Assembly: GCA_027310605.1 (NCBI GenBank) | Contig: DAIDAN010000024.1 | Location: 1 to 8,878, forward strand | Length of the DNA stretch: 8,878 bases | Reading direction: 5' to 3' | From: Candidatus Aenigmatarchaeota archaeon | GTDB taxonomy: Archaea; Aenigmatarchaeota; Aenigmatarchaeia; Aenigmatarchaeales; DAIDAN01 | Shown here: one piece after another, positions 1 to 6,752 of the stretch | How positions within the stretch are numbered: the first letter of the stretch is position 1 | Layout of the letters: the number at the start of each line of letters is the position of its first letter | Translations under genes and position numbers: made by a program | Notes under the pieces: model-generated | Told to the model about the DNA's origin: nothing | The model's database searches: none | The model's input: only the letters and a program-made list of their open reading frames with translations

Positions 1-304
1 CCAATATCCAGTTTTCTGGAAGTATGCAGTCCGCATGCAATGAACACACGTATTCGCCTCTTGCATGCGCTATACCCACGTTCATTGTCTTTGCCAATCC
101 AAGGTTTCGCTCATTTTTTATCACTTTTATTTTTTTCCCGTATTTTGCAAGAATTTCCGGTGTATGGTCCGATGAACAGTCATCCATCGCTATAATCTCG
201 CCGACATACTTGCTAAAGCCCTTTTGCATGAGAACCGAGTCCAAACAAAGACTGATGGTTTTTTCCTCATTGTGGACGGGAATAACCACGGATACTTTCT
301 CCAT
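1..304 (-). CDS. GT2-family glycosyltransferase, N-terminal part (cut by window edge)
   Basis: This is the first 101 codons of a family 2 (GT-A fold) glycosyltransferase; the rest lies beyond base 1. The protein opens with the classic nucleotide-sugar binding strand VSVVIPVHNEE (residues 4-14). It continues with MDDCSSDHT (40-48), the usual Asp-rich uridine-contacting loop, then NERNLGLAKTMNVGI (64-78) and the metal-site region CSLHADC (87-93). The last motif is HAD rather than the commoner DAD/DDD, a variant also seen in real GT2 enzymes. The ATG at 304 is the only start that keeps the complete first beta strand. It lies 13 bases after the stop of the membrane glycosyltransferase gene, so the two are probably co-transcribed. 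The enzyme would act on the cytoplasmic face, adding a sugar to a lipid carrier or growing glycan. Donor and acceptor cannot be read from the sequence. Confidence 0.9.
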   Translation of the reverse strand, partial: MEKVSVVIPVHNEEKTISLCLDSVLMQKGFSKYVGEIIAMDDCSSDHTPEILAKYGKKIKVIKNERNLGLAKTMNVGIAHARGEYVCSLHADCILPENWIL

Positions 305-317
305 ACAATACCACTTG

Positions 318-1907
318 TCACTCTAAAACGCTTGCCCTGCTCGTGCATATCTCCTGCCCGGTCAGGCAGACATAGTTGCATATCCGCCTCTGCTGGAATG
401 AAAAATTTTTCACGGAATAAACATCGATGTTGCCGAAAGTTTTTTCGTAGTCGAGAATGCCTGATATTTCTTCCAGATTGCCGCCGCTAAAATAGCTGCT
501 GTCCCCGCTTTTCAGGAACGCAATATATTGTATGTTGTTGTCCCTTATTATCCGCATTATCCCGTCCGCGGTCTTGTTCAGGAACGCGCAGGGGCGGTAC
601 ACAAACTTCTCTTTTTTTGCGTCAGCGGCCGCGGTCAGGAAGATGAATTCCGAGGAGTAAGTCTTTCCTTCCTCTGATAAGACAGCTATATTTCCGGTCA
701 GGTTCTGCTGCATGAATTTTTCCGCGTCGGGAATATGGTTGTAGCCGATGTCCGCGGACACGAACGAATATGAATAGAAAAGGTAAACGGCTGCCAGCGC
801 GGCTATCGGCAGCGCCGCCTTCAGCTTGTATTTCCCAGACAGCTTTACCGCATAATATGAAAAAGCGAAATACGCGGGCAGGAAAAGCCACTGGTAGAAG
901 CGCGGCTCCTTGTTCTGCGGAATGCCCAGCCCGACCCAGAAAACAGCGAGCCAGACAAGCAGGAATTTCCAGTGCGTTTCTTTTTTGTAAAAATAATACA
1001 GCAGCGCGCCGAGCGCGAAAACCGCGAACGGCCCTGAAAGCCCTGCAAACTTTTCAAGATACCATATCCAGTTGCCAATCGTGAGCAGCGAAGGCTCTCC
1101 CTGCTGCGCCCCGGCAGTCTCCACAACGGAATAGCTTATTGCGAGTCCGCCGGTTTTCCATAGCACAATTCCGTATGGAATCATCAGCAAAATGAACGGC
1201 AGCAGCATCAGGAGATTTTTTCTGAATTCTTTCCGCACAAAAAAGCCGTAAATGAAAATCATCGGCAGCAATATTATCGCAGGTCTCTGTCCCATTGCCG
1301 CGAGGAATGCGAGAAATCCTGTCAGCAAACAATATTTCAGCTTTCCAGTTTTCTCTGCCTTAAAATAGGCAAGCAAGGTTGCGAAAATGAAAAGCCAGGA
1401 GGAGAAATCAATGAGCGCGCGGTAGCTGAACATCAGCGTTAGCGGGTTCGCGAAAAACAGCGCAACGGAGAGAAGCGCAACCTTCGGATTGAACAGGCGC
1501 TTCACTAAAAAATACATCAAAATCATCGATAATGATGAGAAGAAAAGCGTGGTCATCCGCGCAGCGGACTCGCTCACGCCCAGCAGGCTGTAGGTTATCA
1601 GCCCGTTCGCAAGGTGCCAGAGCGGGGGATAAGTCACCTGAAGCTTCGGGTAGTGCGCCATGTAATCCAAACCGAACTGCCAAATCTTTGCCGGGCTGAA
1701 ACCGAGATTCGGCAGGTTCAGGATGAGGTCGCGGTAGAAAAGCGAAATCGTGGCATGCGTGCCCTCGTCCGAGACGAAGGAATTCTGCGAGCCGATGTAA
1801 AAGTTCACAAGAAAAAATACCGACAAGAGGATGGCGAACAGCCTGTTATGGTTGTCGGAAAAAAATTCTTTTGCAGTTTTGGCGGATTTTCCGAAAAGAA
1901 TTTTCAT
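318..1907 (-). CDS. Polytopic membrane glycosyltransferase, GT-C fold (GT39/ArnT/PMT-like)
   Basis: A 529-residue integral membrane protein with a hydrophobic helix at 22-40 and then an acidic pair in the first external loop (SDEGTH, D47-E48), the place and form of the catalytic Asp/Glu of GT-C enzymes. YPPLWH (93-98) and a run of about ten hydrophobic helices to about residue 385 follow. MGQRPA (205-210) and NKEPRFYQWLFLP (332-344) resemble the conserved Arg/Pro loops of the PMT/ArnT superfamily. The last 140 residues are soluble and probably extracytoplasmic. Such enzymes take a sugar from a polyprenyl-phosphate donor and transfer it outside the membrane. The start is fixed by a strong AGGTGA site four bases before the ATG. 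The gene is followed after 13 bases by a GT2 gene, which suggests a joint role in surface glycan or glycoprotein synthesis. The exact substrate is unknown. Confidence 0.85.
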   Translation of the reverse strand: MKILFGKSAKTAKEFFSDNHNRLFAILLSVFFLVNFYIGSQNSFVSDEGTHATISLFYRDLILNLPNLGFSPAKIWQFGLDYMAHYPKLQVTYPPLWHLANGLITYSLLGVSESAARMTTLFFSSLSMILMYFLVKRLFNPKVALLSVALFFANPLTLMFSYRALIDFSSWLFIFATLLAYFKAEKTGKLKYCLLTGFLAFLAAMGQRPAIILLPMIFIYGFFVRKEFRKNLLMLLPFILLMIPYGIVLWKTGGLAISYSVVETAGAQQGEPSLLTIGNWIWYLEKFAGLSGPFAVFALGALLYYFYKKETHWKFLLVWLAVFWVGLGIPQNKEPRFYQWLFLPAYFAFSYYAVKLSGKYKLKAALPIAALAAVYLFYSYSFVSADIGYNHIPDAEKFMQQNLTGNIAVLSEEGKTYSSEFIFLTAAADAKKEKFVYRPCAFLNKTADGIMRIIRDNNIQYIAFLKSGDSSYFSGGNLEEISGILDYEKTFGNIDVYSVKNFSFQQRRICNYVCLTGQEICTSRASVLE

Positions 1908-1911
1908 TTCT

Positions 1912-1917
1912 TCACCT
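1912..1917 (-). promoter_or_regulatory. Shine-Dalgarno site of the membrane glycosyltransferase gene
   Basis: On the minus strand AGGTGA stands four bases before the ATG at 1907. It matches the archaeal anti-SD complement and supports this start. Confidence 0.75.
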
Positions 1918-1944
1918 GCGATATGGATTGCTTTTATTCATTAT

Positions 1945-2058
1945 GATTTGAATTCAAAAAAAATCAGGACAGCTATTACGGATTGAATTGCAAAACTGAA
2001 CGGCCGATTCATTACGAAATTGGATTGTATTGCAAAAAAAGTACGCCTGTTAAAGTTG
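1945..2058. repeat. Degenerate tandem GATTG-type intergenic repeats
   Basis: The 232-base spacer 1908-2139 holds at least two, perhaps three, imperfect copies of one unit on the plus strand. ATTACGGATTGAATTGCAAAA begins at 1975 (21 positions are listed only by start), and ATTACG, a 5-base insert and GGATTGTATTGCAAAA begin at 2011. A weaker copy, GATTTGAATTCAAAA, begins at 1945. The unit spacing is about 36-42 bases. The last copy ends in ACGCCTGTTAAAGTTG (2043-2058), and 15 of those 16 bases recur at 6548-6563. I see no gene here and no clear promoter for the glycosyltransferase operon in the rest of the spacer. Confidence 0.45.
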
Positions 2059-2139
2059 CTTGCGCGAATAGCTTAATCAGCATATCCGAATTGATTCGTA
2101 ATTCTATCAGCGTCCCTGCAATCTGATTCTTATTGATTT

Positions 2140-3375
2140 TCATATCTCGAACTCGTCGCCGTTGCCCGGCGCAATCGCGTCAAACCCCTTCCCTTTCAGC
2201 TCTTCCGCGAAATCCTTCGTCCGGTCGCCGTGCATGCACACTACCTTCTGCGGGCTTATGCCGTTTATGAACTCGAGCAATTCTGTCCTGCCAGCATGGG
2301 CGCTGAAGTCGAGATATTTCACATTCATCTTCACTTCCAAGTCAATCTTGCTTTCCTCGTCAATGTAATGCCCGGTATCCATCAGCACCCTGCCCGGAGT
2401 GTCAGGCACCTGGAAGCCCGTGAATATCAGCGAGCTGTTCGGGTCGCCGTAAATCTTCTTCAAAAAATGTATCACGGGCCCGCCGGAGAGCATTCCCGAA
2501 GTCGTTATTATCACGGAAGGCTTCTTCAGCGCCATCTCCCTGTCAGCGTTGCTGTATAAAGGCACCACCTCCTCCACGGCCTTCTGCAGCGCCTTGTGGT
2601 CGCGCAAGAGCTCGGGATAGCGCAAGGAAATCTCCGTTGCCTGTTTCGCCATCCCGTCGAGGAATATCGGATATTTTATTCCATAGCTGTCCAGCACCAT
2701 CAGCAGCTCCGCCGCCCTCCCGACCGCGAAAGTCGGGATGAGCGCTGTGCCGTTCCTTTCCAGGGTTTCCTTCACAAGCTCAATCAGCTTCTTTTCCACA
2801 TCCTCCCTCGGGCTGTGCTCCTTGAACGCGTAAGTGGTTTCCGTGAAAAGAAGGTCAATGTTCTTCAGGTTGAAGCGCGCGCCGTTCAGCAGCCTTGTCC
2901 TGCTCAGCCTGAAATCCCCGCTGTAGAAAATTGTTTTTCCGTGCGCATCCAACAGAAAGCCCGCGGAGCCGGGCACATGCCCGCTGTCGAAGACATCAAC
3001 AAGCGCGCGCCCGATTTCGAACTGCTGCCCATAGGTGACGCGGTTCTCCTTCAATCTCTCCACATCCTCGGTCTTGAATCTTTCCGGCTGGCCTTTTATT
3101 TTTCCCACTTTTATCGCGTCAAGCAGGAGCAGCCTTGCCTGGTCGAGCGCTGCGGCAGTCGAGTAAAGCGGAGCCTTCAGGGTCGGAACCATTCCGCTGT
3201 GGTCGAGGTGCGGGTGCGTGAGAAGGGTCGCGTCTATGAAGCCTTTCGGCTGTATCGGGATTTCCTGCTCCTCCACCTTCATCCCGTAGTCGAGCAGCAG
3301 CCGCTCGCTTCCGGTCTCAAGCAGCACAGCGTTCCTTCCCACTTCCTGGAAGCCGCCAAGGCATTGGAATTTCAT
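2140..3375 (-). CDS. Beta-CASP metallo-beta-lactamase RNA nuclease (archaeal CPSF2-like)
   Basis: A 411-residue two-zinc ribonuclease of the metallo-beta-lactamase/beta-CASP family. In order: the GGFQEVGRNAVLLE N-terminal strand; the zinc motif HPHLDH (54-59); DSGHVPGSAG with H133; SGDFR with D154; motif A at E179 in FTETTY; a beta-CASP cap with IPTFAVGRAAELL and TSGMLSGGP; motif B SAHAGR (H360); and motif C CMHGD (H382). All metal ligands are present, so it should be active. It has no N-terminal KH domains, unlike the roughly 640-residue aCPSF1/FttA termination factor, so it fits the shorter aCPSF2-type RNA-processing or decay nuclease. The ATG at 3375 is chosen because AAGGTGAT lies just upstream and the family's N-terminal motif starts there. 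A longer reading from a TTG at 3456 adds 27 unsupported residues. RNase J-like function is an alternative. Confidence 0.9.
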   Translation of the reverse strand: MKFQCLGGFQEVGRNAVLLETGSERLLLDYGMKVEEQEIPIQPKGFIDATLLTHPHLDHSGMVPTLKAPLYSTAAALDQARLLLLDAIKVGKIKGQPERFKTEDVERLKENRVTYGQQFEIGRALVDVFDSGHVPGSAGFLLDAHGKTIFYSGDFRLSRTRLLNGARFNLKNIDLLFTETTYAFKEHSPREDVEKKLIELVKETLERNGTALIPTFAVGRAAELLMVLDSYGIKYPIFLDGMAKQATEISLRYPELLRDHKALQKAVEEVVPLYSNADREMALKKPSVIITTSGMLSGGPVIHFLKKIYGDPNSSLIFTGFQVPDTPGRVLMDTGHYIDEESKIDLEVKMNVKYLDFSAHAGRTELLEFINGISPQKVVCMHGDRTKDFAEELKGKGFDAIAPGNGDEFEI

Positions 3376-3379
3376 TTTG

Positions 3380-3387
3380 ATCACCTT
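3380..3387 (-). promoter_or_regulatory. Strong Shine-Dalgarno site deciding the nuclease start
   Basis: AAGGTGAT on the minus strand lies immediately upstream of the ATG at 3375, with five bases between AGGTGA and the ATG. It argues against the longer TTG-initiated reading from 3456. Confidence 0.8.
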
Positions 3388-3491
3388 ATTTTTCAGAAAC
3401 TCATTACGAATCGAATCATAATGCCCGAATCGCATCAGCGTATTTTTTGTATTCAATCCATAAACCGCAAAATTATCCTTCGGTTCAAAGG

Positions 3492-3500
3492 CTTTTATAG
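3492..3500 (-). promoter_or_regulatory. Candidate TATA box for the beta-CASP nuclease gene
   Basis: CTATAAAAG on the minus strand is the best TATA-like sequence in the 136-base spacer between the nuclease ATG and the nucleotidyltransferase stop. A start point about 26 bases downstream would be near 3470, giving a leader of about 95 bases that includes the SD site. This is inference from spacing only. Confidence 0.4.
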
Positions 3501-3511
3501 TTTCATATAAT

Positions 3512-4261
3512 TCATTTTAAAATATTCAGCAGGTTTCTCTTTACCAAACCTGCCCTGTATTTGTCCCCGAAAAGCTCCTGCGCGATGAATTCCGCGACCT
3601 CTTCGGAAAGCATCTTTTCCGAAATTTTTTTCACGCAGTCTGGAATTTTTTCCATACCAGAATAAAACAGCAGCGCATAAATATCGCATGCGTCCTTCAT
3701 TCTCTTTTCCTTGTTGTCCCTCTGCAAAAAGGATTCGCACTTCATCGCGAGAAGATGCTCCTGCTTCGGAAGAATTATTGCCTTTCCGTTTATTTCGCGC
3801 GAGTTAAACGCTTTTTCCCCTACAAATTTCTTGACGGTATCGTTTTCCCATAAAGGGAGGATTTCGTTTTTACTGTCGCCGAAAACATCAAGGAAAACAT
3901 AAATCAGCCCGAAAACAGGCTTCCGCTTTGATTCATCTTCGCTTATTGGCTTGAGCGTGTTCCTGTCGATTATCATCTGATACCTGAAATAATACCCGCT
4001 CGTGACAAATCCCATCGAAAAGATTATTTTTTTGAACCTTTTTAGGAAGGCATTCTCGCATTTCACGAAAACGTCGATATCCCTTGATTTCAGGTATTCC
4101 TTTCCCGTAGCCCTCATGAAGTTTTCGTTCACATAAAGATAGACAGCCCAGCCGCCGACAAGCCCGAACTTTCCGCTTTCAATCCGCGCGCGATTTTCAA
4201 GAATCTCGAGAATCCGAAGCAATATCTTTTTTGAGATATCTGTTTCAACGGGGTCGTACAT
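3512..4261 (-). CDS. AbiEii-like nucleotidyltransferase, putative type IV toxin
   Basis: A 249-residue protein with the nucleotidyltransferase signature of the AbiEii/MNT-like superfamily. It shows the GG motif in LVGGWAVYLY (34-43), the metal-binding pair in SRDIDVFVK (D61 and D63), a conserved Lys in LLAMKCESFL (K174), and the late motif KRMKDACDIYALL (186-198) with R187, K189-D190 and D193. In AbiEii/MenA-type toxins these residues bind metal and NTP; some members add nucleotides to tRNA acceptor ends. It follows the AbiEi-like gene on the same strand after 72 bases, the usual antitoxin-toxin order. A weak GGTTGA lies before the ATG, and TATA-like TAATAATTAAAAC around 4313-4325 may give an extra internal promoter. 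Toxicity is inferred from family and context. It could instead be a domesticated nucleotidyltransferase. Confidence 0.75.
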   Translation of the reverse strand: MYDPVETDISKKILLRILEILENRARIESGKFGLVGGWAVYLYVNENFMRATGKEYLKSRDIDVFVKCENAFLKRFKKIIFSMGFVTSGYYFRYQMIIDRNTLKPISEDESKRKPVFGLIYVFLDVFGDSKNEILPLWENDTVKKFVGEKAFNSREINGKAIILPKQEHLLAMKCESFLQRDNKEKRMKDACDIYALLFYSGMEKIPDCVKKISEKMLSEEVAEFIAQELFGDKYRAGLVKRNLLNILK

Positions 4262-4333
4262 TCAACCAGCCTTTTTTGCGTTTTCAAATTCTTAGGTATT
4301 TGGCGTTTTGCTGTTTTAATTATTATGGTATTT

Positions 4334-4966
4334 CTACAAATTCAATCCGGTTTTTTCCGCTAAATATTTCGCTGCTTCCCCTTCCCTTCCTCCGCATGAA
4401 AAAAGGTCGGAAAACAGAAGCGGGTTTGAGACAACTTTTACCCCCCTTATTTTTTGAACCGCATAAAACGGGTTTATCTCGGAAACCATAAGATGAACCT
4501 TCCCTTCCTTGGAGGGATAAATGTTGTTCTTCTGGAAAAGCCTGCTCCATTTTTCCAAATCCTTTTCGCTGACATAACAGTAAACCTCGTTCGGCACCGC
4601 GTAGGGCGCGACAAGCTCCGCGCCCGCAAGATGCGTGAAAGCATAATCCAATCTGCTTTTATCCGCAAGCTCCGCTATTTTTTTTATCAGGTACTCAGCC
4701 CTCTCAAGGCTGTCAAAGGAAAACTTCTTCAGCGCGCGGAGCGGATAGCAGAAAGAGATTATGTAGACTGCTTCCTTGTTCAAGAGCCTTATTTTCGGCC
4801 TTTTTCTCAAATATCCGGCTTCTTCCAGCGCGTTCGCATAGTAAGAGCATTTTCCCAAGGAAACTCCAGCATCCCTTGAAAGCTCGCGCAGGCTCATCTG
4901 CTTTTCCGCGTTCAACAGAACATTTATTATCCTTAAAGCCGTCGCTGGAATAAGTTTGTTTATCAT
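4334..4966 (-). CDS. AbiEi-like winged-helix antitoxin/transcriptional regulator
   Basis: A 210-residue protein. Residues about 8-62 form a winged-helix DNA-binding domain: ALRIINVLLN, then MSLRELSRDAGVSLGKCSYYANALEEAGYL as helix-turn-helix and recognition helix, then a basic wing. Residues about 85-208 match the AbiEi_2-like antitoxin domain of archaea and bacteria, with the FTHLAGAELVAPY core, a YVSE strand and the C-terminal signature VSNPLLFSDLFSCGGREGEAAKYL. AbiEi proteins repress their own operon and counter an AbiEii nucleotidyltransferase, and such a gene follows at 4261-3512. The ATG at 4966 is the only good start. It lies about 26 bases from the centre of a TATA box, so the message is probably leaderless. 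The 12-bp direct repeats around the promoter are candidate operators. A standalone regulator role is less likely given the neighbour. Confidence 0.78.
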   Translation of the reverse strand: MINKLIPATALRIINVLLNAEKQMSLRELSRDAGVSLGKCSYYANALEEAGYLRKRPKIRLLNKEAVYIISFCYPLRALKKFSFDSLERAEYLIKKIAELADKSRLDYAFTHLAGAELVAPYAVPNEVYCYVSEKDLEKWSRLFQKNNIYPSKEGKVHLMVSEINPFYAVQKIRGVKVVSNPLLFSDLFSCGGREGEAAKYLAEKTGLNL

Positions 4967-4970
4967 TATT

Positions 4971-5002
4971 TATATATGTTCATATAAGTATATAAATGTT
5001 CA
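4971..5002. repeat. Pair of 12-bp direct repeats spanning the AbiEi-like gene promoter
   Basis: TATATATGTTCA at 4971-4982 and TATAAATGTTCA at 4991-5002 match at 11 of 12 positions and start 20 bases apart, close to two helical turns. The second copy overlaps the TATA box and the first lies between it and the start codon. That is where a repressor would block TBP/TFB or polymerase, so this is a candidate operator for autoregulation. Confidence 0.55.
4989..4996 (-). promoter_or_regulatory. TATA box of the AbiEi-like gene (leaderless promoter)
   Basis: TTTATATA on the minus strand is an excellent archaeal TATA box. Its centre is about 26 bases from the ATG at 4966, so transcription should begin at or next to the start codon. 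No Shine-Dalgarno site is present, which agrees with a leaderless mRNA. Confidence 0.7.
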
Positions 5003-5009
5003 GTGTATG

Positions 5010-5044
5010 CTTCAGGAACTTTTTACCCCACAAGTTTCTTGAAG
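5010..5044. terminator. Imperfect hairpin downstream of the transporter gene
   Basis: CTTCA-GGAACTT (5010-5021) pairs with AAGTTTC-TTGAAG (5032-5044): about 12 pairs, with one bulge, one G-U and a 10-base loop. It lies 50 bases beyond the transporter stop and just upstream of the AbiEi-like promoter. It may help end transporter transcription or insulate the next promoter. No strong U-run follows, so the terminator role is uncertain. Confidence 0.3.
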
Positions 5045-5093
5045 AGAATCCAACATGAATTGAGAGCAAACCGTTGCTGAAGATTATGCAAAG

Positions 5094-6485
5094 CTAATTC
5101 TTTTTTCGCGACAGTCTCTCTAATATTTTCCTCGCGTGCTTGAAAACATGCCCGAGGAAGCGCTCCTCGGTGTGGATTCTTTTCTTGAGCAGGTATTCCT
5201 CGGACGCGAGAATCTTTTTCACCTCCTTCAGCTCCTTCTTCGGCGAGAGGAAGATGTAGAACGGCACGCCGAGCAGGAGCAGCGCGACCGCAACAAGAGT
5301 CGGGGCAAGCCCGACTTGCGTTAGCAGGTAGAGCGAGATTGCCGCGCCCGCCAACGGAAGGATTTTTCCAGCGCGCAGTTTCAGCCCTGAAAGGCAGGCA
5401 ACAAGATAAACGAAGGAGAGGAAGAAAACGGAGAATGATATTATCGAAGTGATTCCGCCGATTGCGCTCGCTATGAAAGCTGTCGCGTTCTGGATTATCA
5501 GCGATATGTAAGGCGTTTTGTATTTCGGGTGCAGCCTCGCGAAAGCGTGCGGGAAAAGCCCGTCAGCAGCCATCGCGTAGCCGAGCCTGCTCGTTCCTAT
5601 TGTTCCGCTCTCGTCAGAGCCGCTTATGGAGAGAAGCGCGCCGAGCCAGATAAGGATTCCGAGAAAGCTGAAGCCGAGCCAGGCTGAAACTTTTTCCGCG
5701 GAAGAAACGAGAGGAGTCTTGTCCTCTGCGAGGGATTGCCAATTGTTCATTCCTATCAGTATGAAGTTTATGGAAAGGTAGAATAGCATCACGATTCCCA
5801 TCCCGATTATTATCGCCTTCCTTATCGTCCTTTTCGGGCTGTCAACCTCGTTCGAAGGAATGGTGGCAAGCTCGAATCCCGCATAAGCCCAGAAAATCAG
5901 CACGAGCGCAGGACCGAATCCCGCGAGCCCGAGCGGAAGCAGCGGCGAATAATTCCGCGCGGCGCTTGCGGCATTTGAGAAAAGGAAAAGCGCGCCCAGG
6001 ACCATGAACAGGAAGAGCGGCAGGCTTTTTCCTATGGTAAGGATGTCGTTCACCTTTCCCGCGGGCTTTATCCCGAAATAGTTCGAGGCTGTGAGAAAAA
6101 GAATGAAAGCAAACTTCACGAGAATGTCCTGCCACCAGTTTAATGGGATAAAAAACTGCAGGTAAAGCGAGAACGCGACAGGGAACGCTGCGAGCGCGCT
6201 CCATTCCGCGAGCCAGAGCGACCAGCCTGTTATGAAGCCGGGAAAATTCCCGAACGCGCGCTTCGCATAAATGTAGGGGCCGCCTGCCTTCGGAATTATG
6301 TGCGAAAGCTGCGCGAACGAAAGCGCTATCACTGTCGCGAATATTCCCGCGATGACCCAGACGATTATCGAGAACGGCCCTATAAGCTCCGAGGCGATTC
6401 CGGATGCTATGAAGATGTCAGCGCCGATAATGCTTCCTATCACGAGGTTCGTGACATCGAACGCGTCCAGCTTCTGCTTCGGCAT
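5094..6485 (-). CDS. APC-superfamily amino-acid transporter
   Basis: A 463-residue polytopic membrane protein of the amino acid-polyamine-organocation superfamily. TM1 contains the unwound substrate-binding motif as GSIIGADIFIASG, where many members have GxGIF. TM2 ends in the family signature PKAGGPYIYAKRAFG. TM6 contains FWAYAGFELATIPSNEVDSPKRTI, the second unwound substrate helix and following loop. About 12 hydrophobic helices reach residue 415. A charged C-terminal tail of about 45 residues (KKELKEVKKIL to the end) is probably cytosolic and helical. The family imports amino acids or polyamines by proton symport or exchange; the substrate cannot be assigned. The ATG at 6485 is preferred over a TTG two codons upstream because it sits about 26 bases from a TATA-like element and there is no SD. 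The gene is monocistronic and divergent from tyrS. Confidence 0.88.
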   Translation of the reverse strand: MPKQKLDAFDVTNLVIGSIIGADIFIASGIASELIGPFSIIVWVIAGIFATVIALSFAQLSHIIPKAGGPYIYAKRAFGNFPGFITGWSLWLAEWSALAAFPVAFSLYLQFFIPLNWWQDILVKFAFILFLTASNYFGIKPAGKVNDILTIGKSLPLFLFMVLGALFLFSNAASAARNYSPLLPLGLAGFGPALVLIFWAYAGFELATIPSNEVDSPKRTIRKAIIIGMGIVMLFYLSINFILIGMNNWQSLAEDKTPLVSSAEKVSAWLGFSFLGILIWLGALLSISGSDESGTIGTSRLGYAMAADGLFPHAFARLHPKYKTPYISLIIQNATAFIASAIGGITSIISFSVFFLSFVYLVACLSGLKLRAGKILPLAGAAISLYLLTQVGLAPTLVAVALLLLGVPFYIFLSPKKELKEVKKILASEEYLLKKRIHTEERFLGHVFKHARKILERLSRKKN

Positions 6486-6507
6486 AGCCAAATATCCGAA
6501 AGCTTGG

Positions 6508-6515
6508 TTAATAAG
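6508..6515 (-). promoter_or_regulatory. TATA-like box of the transporter gene
   Basis: CTTATTAA on the minus strand is centred about 26 bases before the ATG at 6485. No SD site precedes that ATG, so a leaderless transcript is the simplest reading. The box is weaker than that of the AbiEi-like gene. Confidence 0.45.
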
Positions 6516-6626
6516 ATTTTTGCGAAGTATGGATTGAGTTCAATAATAGGAACGGCTGTTAAAGTTGTGAGAATAAAGCGCCAAAAAAGCGTTTCTTATT
6601 TTTCATCTCGTTTAGTAATGCAGCAA

Positions 6627-6687
6627 TAAAACCATCATAACTGATTTTTTTTAAATTTTGTTTTTGGCAAAATGGTTTTCGCATTAA
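6627..6687 (+). repeat. Inverted-repeat element, copy A (upstream of tyrS)
   Basis: TAAAACCAT (6627-6635), then a 36-base T-rich middle, then ATGGTTTTCGCATTAA (6672-6687). AAAACCAT and ATGGTTTT are perfect 8-bp inverted repeats. The same arrangement, with 32 bases between the arms and one difference in the 16-base right box, occurs upstream of serS at 7984-8040. The right box ends 99 bases before the tyrS ATG. Confidence 0.65.
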
Positions 6688-6694
6688 GGGAGGT

Positions 6695-6715
6695 ATCGGA
6701 ACCGCAGGTTCTGAT
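6695..6715 (+). promoter_or_regulatory. 9-bp hairpin upstream of tyrS
   Basis: ATCGGAACC (6695-6703), loop GCA, GGTTCTGAT (6707-6715) form nine pairs with one G-U. It follows copy A of the repeat element by seven bases. If the TATA-like box at 6746 is the tyrS promoter, the hairpin lies outside that transcript and would matter only in a longer RNA. Confidence 0.4.
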
Positions 6716-6745
6716 TACGGACGAAACCGCAAACCCGAACAAACC

Positions 6746-6752
6746 TTTTTAT
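6746..6752 (+). promoter_or_regulatory. TATA-like box of tyrS
   Basis: TTTTTAT, preceded by the purine-rich AACAAACC as a possible BRE, would place the start of transcription near 6775. That leaves either no leader for a GTG at 6778 or about 11 bases for the ATG at 6787. Confidence 0.45.

Noticed and set aside
1945..2058. CRISPR array
   Set aside because: The repeat units are imperfect, only two or three in number, and lack regular unique spacers; no cas gene is present.
3376..3456. 27-residue N-terminal extension of the nuclease from a TTG
   Set aside because: The family motif starts at the internal ATG, which has a strong SD site. The extension is low-complexity and overlaps the intergenic repeat motif.
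2596..3510. Long plus-strand open frame of 304 codons
   Set aside because: It lies antisense to the beta-CASP nuclease, has no recognisable domain, a composition typical of a reverse-frame shadow, and no start signals. The opposite strand has every catalytic motif of a known family.
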